From assembly GCF_012568445.1 (NCBI RefSeq), contig NZ_CP046190.1:250293-314292 (forward strand): DNA of 64,000 nucleotides, in the 5' to 3' direction. Shown here piece by piece: positions 56,862-64,000 of this stretch (position 1 is its first letter; each line of letters starts with the position of its first letter). The notes beneath the pieces were generated by a model. The model was not told where the DNA came from, made no database searches, and was given only the letters and a program-made list of their open reading frames with translations. Source of the stretch: Enterobacteriaceae endosymbiont of Donacia vulgaris (GTDB lineage Bacteria; Pseudomonadota; Gammaproteobacteria; Enterobacterales; Enterobacteriaceae). The translations under genes were made by a program, and so were the position numbers.

Positions 56862-58958
56862 TTAATTTTTTTCAATAGCAGCTTTTATACTTAATCTTAT
56901 TCTTCCTTGTTTATCAATTTCCATTACTTTAACAAGTACATTTTGTAATAATTGTAAATAATCACTTACTTTACTTACATGTTTATGTGTAATTTGAGAA
57001 ATATGTACTAATCCTTCTTTACCATTTCCTATAGAAATAAAAGCTCCAAAATCAACAATACGTATAACTTTACCATTATATATTTGTCCTACGATAATAT
57101 CTGCAGTAATTTCTTTTATACGTCTAATTGCAAATCTAATTTTTTCATTATTTTTAGCTGCAATTTTTACAATTCCATTATCTTCTATTTCAATAATTGT
57201 ATCAGTTTCTTCAGTTAAAGCTCTGATAACAGATCCTCCTTTACCTATCATATCTTTAATTTTTTCTGGATTAATTTTTATTGTATGAATTCTTGGAGCA
57301 AATTCTGAAATATTTCTTCTAGGGAAAGAAATTGCTTGTTTCATTACTTTTAAAACATGTAATCTAGCTAATTTTGCTTGAAATAAAGCTAATTTTATTA
57401 TTTTAAATGTAATTCCTTCTATTTTCATATCCATTTGTAATGCAGTAATACCATTTTTAGTTCCTGCTACTTTAAAATCCATATCACCCAAATGATCTTC
57501 ATCACTTAAAATATCAGATAAGACTATAAAATTATTATTTTCTTTAATTAATCCCATTGCTATACCTGCTACAGCATTTTTAATAGGAATACCTGCATCC
57601 ATCATTGCTAAAGATGCACCACAAACTGAAGCCATAGACGATGAACCATTAGATTCTGTAATTTCAGATACGATACGAATCGTATATGGGAAAGTATCTA
57701 AATTAGGCATTACTGGTATTAAAGATTTTTTAGCTAAATTACCATGCCCAATTTCACGTCTTTTAGGAGAACCAATTATTCCGGTTTCACCAACAGAATA
57801 AGGAGGAAAATTATAATGAAATAAAAAATTATCTGTTTTATTATTAATTAAATCATCTAATAATTGAGCATCTCTTGTTGTTCCTAATGTAGCAGTTACT
57901 AAAGATTGTGTTTCTCCTCTTGTAAATAAAGCAGAACCATGAGTTCTTGGTAAAATACCTATACGTACATCTAAATTACGTATCATATCATGTTCACGTC
58001 CATCAATTCTAAGATTTTTTTCTATAATCTTTTTACGTACTATTTTTTTTCCTAACTCATAAAAAATTTCATTTAAATAATAAATTGAAAGATTTTCATA
58101 TTCTTTTTCTTCTTTAATTACTTCAAGAGTTTTTAATTTTATAGAATCAATTATTTGAACTCTCTCTTGTTTTTCTTTTATATTATATGCATTTATTAAT
58201 TTTTTATATGATAAACAAATTACTTTTTCTTTAAGCTTCTCATTTAAAGGATATAAAATCCATTGACGAGATTTTTGTTTTACTTTATCTGATAATTGAA
58301 TAATATTATTAATTAAAATTTGTTGTTGATTATGTCCATATTTTATTGCATCTAAAATTTGTTCTTCAGTTAATAAATTAGATTTGGCTTCTACCATTAG
58401 TATAGCTTTTTTAGTACTAGTAACAATTAAATCTAATTTACTATTTTCCATTTCTTTTATACTAGGATTTAGTATATATTGATTATTAATATATCCAACA
58501 CGTGCAGTTCCAAAGGGTCCATTACAAGGAATACCGGATAAATTTAAAACAGTAGAAGCTCCAATAATAGCTACAATATCTGGATTTATTTCAGGGTTAA
58601 GAGACATTACAGTTGCAATAATTTGAGTTTCATTTAAAAAACCTTTTTGAAATAAAGGTCTTATAGGACGATCGATTAAACGAGAAGTTAATATTTCACT
58701 TTCACTAGGACGTCCTTCTCTCCGAAAAAAATTTCCAGGAATACGACCAGTAGCATATAATTTTTCTTGATAATGTACTGATAAAGGAAAAAAATTTTGT
58801 TCTAATTTTACTTCATTATTTACTACGAGAGTTACAAAAACAGCTGTATCATCAATACTAACCATTACAGAAGATGTTGCTTGTCTAGCTATCATCCCTG
58901 TTTCAATAGTTACAGTATTATTACCATAACAAAATCTATGAATAATCGGGTTTAACAA
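56862..58958 (-). CDS. pnp: Polynucleotide phosphorylase
   Basis: 3'-5' phosphorolytic exoribonuclease of mRNA decay. The 698 residues contain two RNase PH domains, KH ([16 protein letters not shown]) and S1 ([28 protein letters not shown]) domains, and end shortly after S1. The start is TTG (58956-58958) with AAGGA eight bases upstream; it gives the same first residues (MLNPI) as E. coli PNPase. Downstream of rpsO. Confidence 0.96.
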   Translation of the reverse strand: MLNPIIHRFCYGNNTVTIETGMIARQATSSVMVSIDDTAVFVTLVVNNEVKLEQNFFPLSVHYQEKLYATGRIPGNFFRREGRPSESEILTSRLIDRPIRPLFQKGFLNETQIIATVMSLNPEINPDIVAIIGASTVLNLSGIPCNGPFGTARVGYINNQYILNPSIKEMENSKLDLIVTSTKKAILMVEAKSNLLTEEQILDAIKYGHNQQQILINNIIQLSDKVKQKSRQWILYPLNEKLKEKVICLSYKKLINAYNIKEKQERVQIIDSIKLKTLEVIKEEKEYENLSIYYLNEIFYELGKKIVRKKIIEKNLRIDGREHDMIRNLDVRIGILPRTHGSALFTRGETQSLVTATLGTTRDAQLLDDLINNKTDNFLFHYNFPPYSVGETGIIGSPKRREIGHGNLAKKSLIPVMPNLDTFPYTIRIVSEITESNGSSSMASVCGASLAMMDAGIPIKNAVAGIAMGLIKENNNFIVLSDILSDEDHLGDMDFKVAGTKNGITALQMDMKIEGITFKIIKLALFQAKLARLHVLKVMKQAISFPRRNISEFAPRIHTIKINPEKIKDMIGKGGSVIRALTEETDTIIEIEDNGIVKIAAKNNEKIRFAIRRIKEITADIIVGQIYNGKVIRIVDFGAFISIGNGKEGLVHISQITHKHVSKVSDYLQLLQNVLVKVMEIDKQGRIRLSIKAAIEKN

Positions 58959-59049
58959 AATAAATATCCTTTAAATAAAAATTTTTTTATATTAAAAAAA
59001 TAAATTTATTTTAAAATCTCTAACGAATAGAAATTATATTAAAATATTT

Positions 59050-59319
59050 TTATTTTCTTAACCCTAAATTTTCAATTAATATATTATAATCATGTAATTT
59101 TTTTCTTTTTAAATAATTTAATAATTTTCTACGCTGTGATATCATATAGAGTAATCCTCGACGACTATGATAATCTTTTTTATGAATAGTAAAATGTTTA
59201 TGTAAATAATTAATTTTAAATGTTAGTAGAGCTATTTGTACTCTTGTTGATCCTTTATCTTTAGGACTAATTTCATACTGTTTTATAATTTTTGCTTTTT
59301 TTTCTGTATTTAAATACAT
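59050..59319 (-). CDS. rpsO: 30S ribosomal protein S15
   Basis: Early 16S rRNA-binding protein, 89 residues as in E. coli. The [17 protein letters not shown] and [26 protein letters not shown] segments are conserved. The gap to truB is only 21 bases, so the E. coli promoter and S15 operator pseudoknot before rpsO cannot be present in the spacer. Confidence 0.97.
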   Translation of the reverse strand: MYLNTEKKAKIIKQYEISPKDKGSTRVQIALLTFKINYLHKHFTIHKKDYHSRRGLLYMISQRRKLLNYLKRKKLHDYNILIENLGLRK

Positions 59320-59340
59320 AACTTAACTCCATTAAATTAT

Positions 59341-60288
59341 TTATAAATCAATAAAATTTACTAATTTACATTTAATTATATAACCTTTGTTGTTAATATG
59401 ACAAACTCCTATAAAATTATGAAATATTTTTTCAAATATACGGAATATTTTTGTATCTATTATAGATGTTATTTTTATTTTTTCACCATTTATTATTTTT
59501 TTTATTAAAAAATTAGATAAATATAATTTAGGAAAATTATTTATAATGTAACCAATGGGTAATAATAACTTTTTAATTAAAAAAATATTTAGTTGATTAT
59601 TTCGATAATTTGTAATTAATGTTTGTAATTGTTCAATAGTTATTACATTTTTATGTAAAATAGAAATATGTGATATTTGTGTTCTACGTAATTTAATTAC
59701 ATGAGCGCCACAATTTAATTTATCTCCTAATTCATCAATAATACTACGAATATATGTACCTTTAGAACAATTAATTTTTAATTTAATTTTATTTTCATAA
59801 AATTTTAATAATTTAATTTGATAAACTATAATTTTTCTCTTTTTTAAATGAGGCAATATTATACCTGATCTAGCATATTTATAAAGAGGTATTCCTTTAT
59901 ATTTAATTGCAGAATACATAGGAGGACTTTGTTTAATTTTCCCTTTAAATAAATTTATTACTTTAAGAAGATCTTTGATGGATATATTAACATTTTTTTT
60001 TTTAATAAGAAAACCATATTTATCTGCAGTATTCGTTTTTTCACCTAAAATAGCAGTAACTAAATAAACTTTATTTGAATTTATTAAATATTGACTAAAT
60101 TTAGTACATTTTCCTAAACATATAGGTAATAGACCACTAGCTAAAGGGTCTAAAGTACCTGTATGTCCCGCTTTTTTTACATTAAAAATATTTTTAATAT
60201 TTTGAAGAATTTGATTAGATGTAAATCCTACAGATTTATCAAGTAATAACAAACCGTGTGTTTCTTGTTTTATTTTTATTTTTAACAT
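59341..60288 (-). CDS. truB: tRNA pseudouridine-55 synthase TruB
   Basis: Makes pseudouridine 55 in the T loop of tRNAs. The 315 residues contain the catalytic D47 in GHTGTLDPLASGLLP and the KGTYIRSIIDELG motif; the C-terminal PUA-like part is diverged. It lies between rbfA and rpsO in the nusA operon order of E. coli. Confidence 0.96.
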   Translation of the reverse strand: MLKIKIKQETHGLLLLDKSVGFTSNQILQNIKNIFNVKKAGHTGTLDPLASGLLPICLGKCTKFSQYLINSNKVYLVTAILGEKTNTADKYGFLIKKKNVNISIKDLLKVINLFKGKIKQSPPMYSAIKYKGIPLYKYARSGIILPHLKKRKIIVYQIKLLKFYENKIKLKINCSKGTYIRSIIDELGDKLNCGAHVIKLRRTQISHISILHKNVITIEQLQTLITNYRNNQLNIFLIKKLLLPIGYIINNFPKLYLSNFLIKKIINGEKIKITSIIDTKIFRIFEKIFHNFIGVCHINNKGYIIKCKLVNFIDL

Positions 60289-60316
60289 TTTTTAAAAATT
60301 ATAATTTAAATTATAA

Positions 60317-60673
60317 TTATTTTTTTTTAATTTTTAAATTATTTAAAATATCACTAATATATTTACCTTCTTTAAAAGAAGAATCTAAAAAAAATTTTAT
60401 TTTTGGTATTTTACGTAAATTTATTTTTTTTCTTAGAACATATCTAATATATTCTGTGGTTTTATTTAAATAAAAAAGTGAATTATTTTTATTTTTTGAT
60501 TTTTCTTCTTTATATGATAGGATAATAAAAATTTTTGCATATGAAAAATCTTTTGATATTACTATGTCCGTAATATTACTAAATTTATTTATTCTTGTAT
60601 CATGAATATCATTTTGTAATATTTTTGCTATTTGTTTTTTTAATTCATATGAAATACGTAGATCTCGATACAA
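60317..60673 (-). CDS. rbfA: 30S ribosome-binding factor RbfA
   Basis: Assembly factor for the 30S subunit that binds helix 1 of 16S rRNA. The 118 residues (E. coli 133) form a KH-like domain with the conserved DFSYAKIFI segment and a shortened C-terminus. The start is TTG (60671-60673) with AAGGAG seven bases upstream, strong support for this unusual initiator. Between infB and truB. Confidence 0.92.
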   Translation of the reverse strand: MYRDLRISYELKKQIAKILQNDIHDTRINKFSNITDIVISKDFSYAKIFIILSYKEEKSKNKNNSLFYLNKTTEYIRYVLRKKINLRKIPKIKFFLDSSFKEGKYISDILNNLKIKKK

Positions 60674-60737
60674 TAAAATACTCCTTTTTCTTATATTTTA
60701 AAATACTATGATTAATATAAAAATTATTTTTAAACAA

Positions 60738-63092
60738 TTATTTTTTTTTAAGTTCATTTGTTTCAAAAATTTCTATTTTATCTCCTATATGAATATCATT
60801 AAAATTTTTAATACTAATACCACATTCTATACCATTCCGTACTTCATTAACACTTTCTTTAAATCTTCTTAAAGAATCTATAATACCTTTATAAAAAATT
60901 TTATTATTTCGAAATAATTTAATTAAATTATTACGTTTAATTATTCCATATGTTACTATACATCCTGCTATTACACCAATTTTAGGAATAGTAAAGATAC
61001 TTCTAACTTCTGCAAGTCCTAAAATTAATTCTTTGTATTTAGGAACTAAAATTTTTTGTATGTGTTTTTTAACATAATTAATTAAATCATAAATAATTAT
61101 AAAAAATTTAATTTTTATATTTTCTATTTTTATTATATTTTTTACATTTTTACTTGCTTTAACGTTAAAACCAATAATAATCACATATTTTGCAGAATTA
61201 GCCATAGCCATTGAAATATCTGTTTCAGTAATATCTCCAACACCGGCATAAATAATTTTAATATTTATTTTATCATTAGATAAATTAATTAATGTTGTTG
61301 TAATTGCTTCTAAAGAACCTTGTACATCAGCTTTTAATAAAATATTTATTTCATAAATATTTGTATTATTTAAATTTAAAAACACTTTTTTAAATTGTTT
61401 TTGTTTATTAAATAATTGCATTTCTCGATATTTATTTTTTCTATATGCTGCTATTTCTTTAGCTTGTTTTTCATTATTTACTACTATTAAATTATCACCA
61501 GCATGTGGAATTTCAGATAAACCTATTATTTTAATAGGAGTAGATGGTCCAGCTTGTAAAATATTTAAATCTCTATAATTTATTAACCCTTTAATTTTTC
61601 CATAAGTATATCCACAGAGTGCTATATTACCTTTTTTTAACATTCCTTCTTTAATTAAAACACTAGCTATAGGTCCTTTACCTTTATCTAAATAAGATTC
61701 AATAACAATTCCTTTTGCATTACCTTTATTAATAGCTTTTAATTCTAATATTTCAGCTTGTAATAAAATTGCATTTAATAAATTATTTATTCCTTCTCCT
61801 GTTTTAGCAGAAATTTTTACAAAAATACTATCTCCTCCCCATTCTTCAGAAATAATATCATATCTACTTAATTCATTTTTTATTTGTTCAAAATTTGAAA
61901 TTTTTTTATCAATTTTATTTATTGCAACTATTATTGGTAATTTATTTTTTTTAGCATGTTTAATTACTTCTATAGTTTGTGGCATAACTCCATCATCAAT
62001 TGCAATAACTAATATTATTATATCTGTAACTTGGACTCCTCTTAATCTCATTGAAGTAAAAGACTCATGTCCTGGAGTATCAAGAAATGTAATATTTTTA
62101 TTATTAAATTCTATTTGATATGCATTAATATATTGAGTAATACCTCCAGATTCTTTTGAAGTTATATTACTTGAAAAAATATAATCTAATAATGAAGTCT
62201 TACCATGATCTACATGACCCATAACAGTTACTATTGGAGGTCTTATTATAATAGATTTTTTATTAACTTGATTTTCATTATTAATTAATGATTTTTCTAT
62301 ATCATTTTCGCAACGTAATGTAACTTTATGACCCATTTCTTCTGCAATTAATTGTGCTGTTTCCTGATGTAAAAGTTGATTAATATTAGTAAATTTTTCT
62401 CCCATATTAATAATTATTTTGATAAGTTCTGAACTTTTAACAGCCATTTTATTAGATAGTTCAGTGATACTAATAGTATCATTAATAATGATATTACGAT
62501 TAATATTTTTAACTGGTTTATTAAAATTTTGATATAATTTAGAAAAATTTTTTTTGTATTTATTATTAATAATTTTTTTCTTATTTTCTTTATTATGTTT
62601 ATATTTTTTTTTGTTATATATTTTATTGTTAAAAATATCACTATTTTGATTTTTATTATTTATTTTTTTCTTATAATATTTTTTATTTTTATTAATTTTT
62701 TTTTTATTTAATTCTATATTTTTTTTATAATCTATATTATATATTTTTTGATCACTATTTTTAACAAATGTTTTAAATTTCTTCAATTTTTTTTTTTTAG
62801 ATAAAGAATAATTATTAATTTTTAATGATGTTTTTTTTAATAAATTTTTTTTATCATTAGATAAAAATTTTTTCTTATTGTTTAATAATATATTAAATTT
62901 ATTATGTAATAATTTAAAATTTTTTATTTTTTTATTTTTTAAATATATTAAAAATTTTTTCTTTTCTTCTTTATTCACTATATCATTTTCTAATTTAGTG
63001 ATACCTATATCAGAAAAATATTGAATTGTTTTTTTTACTGAAATTTGAATTTTACTAGCTAATAATTTTATAGTTATAACAGCATCTATCAT
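60738..63092 (-). CDS. infB: Translation initiation factor IF-2
   Basis: GTPase that brings fMet-tRNA to the 30S subunit. I start at the ATG at 63092, because AGGAG lies eight bases upstream and MIDAVITIKLLAS matches the E. coli start; the ATG at 63122 would add ten unrelated residues and overlaps the nusA stop. This gives 784 residues (E. coli 890). After the N-domain comes a Lys/Asn/Ile-rich linker (about 50-205) and then the G domain (GHVDHGKTSLLD, DTPGHE, NKIDK) and the C1-C2 domains. A12 tract at 62787-62798. Confidence 0.96.
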   Translation of the reverse strand: MIDAVITIKLLASKIQISVKKTIQYFSDIGITKLENDIVNKEEKKKFLIYLKNKKIKNFKLLHNKFNILLNNKKKFLSNDKKNLLKKTSLKINNYSLSKKKKLKKFKTFVKNSDQKIYNIDYKKNIELNKKKINKNKKYYKKKINNKNQNSDIFNNKIYNKKKYKHNKENKKKIINNKYKKNFSKLYQNFNKPVKNINRNIIINDTISITELSNKMAVKSSELIKIIINMGEKFTNINQLLHQETAQLIAEEMGHKVTLRCENDIEKSLINNENQVNKKSIIIRPPIVTVMGHVDHGKTSLLDYIFSSNITSKESGGITQYINAYQIEFNNKNITFLDTPGHESFTSMRLRGVQVTDIIILVIAIDDGVMPQTIEVIKHAKKNKLPIIVAINKIDKKISNFEQIKNELSRYDIISEEWGGDSIFVKISAKTGEGINNLLNAILLQAEILELKAINKGNAKGIVIESYLDKGKGPIASVLIKEGMLKKGNIALCGYTYGKIKGLINYRDLNILQAGPSTPIKIIGLSEIPHAGDNLIVVNNEKQAKEIAAYRKNKYREMQLFNKQKQFKKVFLNLNNTNIYEINILLKADVQGSLEAITTTLINLSNDKINIKIIYAGVGDITETDISMAMANSAKYVIIIGFNVKASKNVKNIIKIENIKIKFFIIIYDLINYVKKHIQKILVPKYKELILGLAEVRSIFTIPKIGVIAGCIVTYGIIKRNNLIKLFRNNKIFYKGIIDSLRRFKESVNEVRNGIECGISIKNFNDIHIGDKIEIFETNELKKK

Positions 63093-63121
63093 GCTGTCTA
63101 CTCCTCTATTGTCAAAACTCA

Positions 63122-64000
63122 TTAATTATCATTTTTTTTATTAAACCAACAAATATTACGTGCAGACATAATTATTTTTCCGGCTCTTATTTTATTTAGA
63201 TTATCTATATCGGATAAATCTTCAATACTTTGTTCTGCTAATTTTTCAATAGTTAAAATTCCTTTATTTATTAAAGATTCAGATAATTCATTATTCATTC
63301 CTTTTAATTTTAACAGTTTTTTTTTAAATTTATTATTAATATTATTTATCTTTTTCATAGATAAATTTTTATAGATATTTGCTGCTAATTTTTTTATTTT
63401 TTTTAAATCATTAATTTTTATATTTAAAGTATTAGTTATTTTATTTAACTTTTCAACTGGTACTGATATTAATTCTTTAAAAGAAAATATTTTTCCATCT
63501 TCAACAATTTTTTTAGATAATTCATATTTTATATTTAAATGTTTTACAAACATATTTATCATATTATTTGTTTCTTTTTTATGTTTAAAATGTAGATCAT
63601 GTTTAGTCATAACATTTAATTCCCAGCCACTTAATTGTGAAGCTAAACGAATATTTTGACCATTTCTCCCAATAGCTTGAGCTAAATTATTTTCTTCAAC
63701 AGCAATATCTATAATATGTTTTTTTTTATTTAAAATAATTGCTGATATATCAGCAGGTGACATAGCATTAATAACAAATTTTTCAGGATTTTCATGCCAC
63801 AAGACAATATCAATCCTTTCTCCATTTAATTCATTAGAAATAGCTTGTACTCTAGCTCCTCTCATACCTACACAAGCACCTACTGGATCAATTCGTTTAT
63901 CATTTGTTTTAACAGCAATTTTTGATCTAGATCCTGGATCTCGTGCAACTCCTTTAATTTCAATTAATCCTTCTCCTATTTCAGGTACTTCAATATGAAA
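63122..64000 (-). CDS. nusA: Transcription factor NusA, C-terminal part (cut by window edge)
   Basis: RNA polymerase-associated factor for pausing, termination and antitermination. 292 residues lie in the window; the N-terminal domain and part of S1 are beyond the right edge, and the frame stays open to the last base. Visible are the KH1 region ([17 protein letters not shown]), KH2 ([25 protein letters not shown]) and two acidic C-terminal repeats ending ARNICWF. Followed by infB, as in E. coli. Confidence 0.96.
   Translation of the reverse strand, partial: FHIEVPEIGEGLIEIKGVARDPGSRSKIAVKTNDKRIDPVGACVGMRGARVQAISNELNGERIDIVLWHENPEKFVINAMSPADISAIILNKKKHIIDIAVEENNLAQAIGRNGQNIRLASQLSGWELNVMTKHDLHFKHKKETNNMINMFVKHLNIKYELSKKIVEDGKIFSFKELISVPVEKLNKITNTLNIKINDLKKIKKLAANIYKNLSMKKINNINNKFKKKLLKLKGMNNELSESLINKGILTIEKLAEQSIEDLSDIDNLNKIRAGKIIMSARNICWFNKKNDN

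Noticed and set aside
62414-62641. 75-codon minus-strand frame inside infB in another frame
   Set aside because: Overlaps the low-complexity Lys/Asn linker of infB, where alternative frames stay open by composition.
63093-63122. Ten-residue N-terminal extension of IF-2
   Set aside because: The extension contains the AGGAG binding site for the internal ATG and does not match the family start.

Overview
The window comes from a strongly reduced, extremely AT-rich genome of the gammaproteobacterial (Enterobacterales) type. Nearly every gene is a recognisable orthologue of an Escherichia coli gene, with E. coli-like local order, short spacers, almost all third codon positions A or T, and no IS element, phage gene, restriction system or CRISPR. 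This is the pattern of an obligate, vertically inherited insect endosymbiont of the Buchnera/Wigglesworthia/Blochmannia kind. The exact species cannot be fixed from the sequence alone.

Layout. 1-5000: dnaG (cut by the edge), rpsU, tsaD, uppP, cca, ribB. 5000-7150: tRNA operon Arg-His-Pro, rho, trxA. 7460-9700: dksA and the yadG-yadH ABC exporter. 9850-13500: sodA, aroE, tsaC, def-fmt. 13500-27200: the complete S10-spc-alpha ribosomal super-operon on the minus strand (28 genes, including the small rpmJ and rpmD). 27400-30860: ruvX, yggT, hemW, trmB, yggX and an isolated tRNA-Ile/tRNA-Ala pair. 30990-33170: rmuC and the largest gene-free stretch (about 840 bases). 33170-41040: asnS, an OmpF-like porin, gloC, rpsA, aroA, serC. 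41080-49960: rodA, mrdA, holA, leuS, ybeY, miaB and tRNAs Gln, Leu, Met. 50060-54860: glnS, fldA, ybfF, pgi. 54880-64000: deaD, pnp, rpsO, truB, rbfA, infB and nusA (cut by the edge).

Functionally the window is mostly information processing: ribosome, tRNA maturation and modification, aminoacylation, initiation, transcription and RNA decay. Added to this are pieces of cell-wall elongation (uppP, rodA, mrdA), of the shikimate route (aroE, aroA), serC and riboflavin synthesis (ribB), and of iron and oxygen stress handling (sodA, yggX, fldA). The biosynthetic pieces would suit a nutritional symbiont, but that is inference.

The observations most worth following are: a leucyl-tRNA synthetase whose CP1 editing domain has lost its conserved motifs while the synthetic site is intact; long perfect AT-only hairpins placed just after genes, which look like the terminator class of this genome; near-consensus sigma-70 promoters kept in front of all three tRNA operons; poly(A) tracts of 12-15 bases inside essential genes and an A9G7 tract in serC; eight of eight tRNA genes lacking the encoded CCA; a displaced ribosomal-spacer tRNA pair; and loss of several regulatory leaders (FMN riboswitch at ribB, S15 operator, S4 leader). 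I found no clear previously undescribed multi-gene system.
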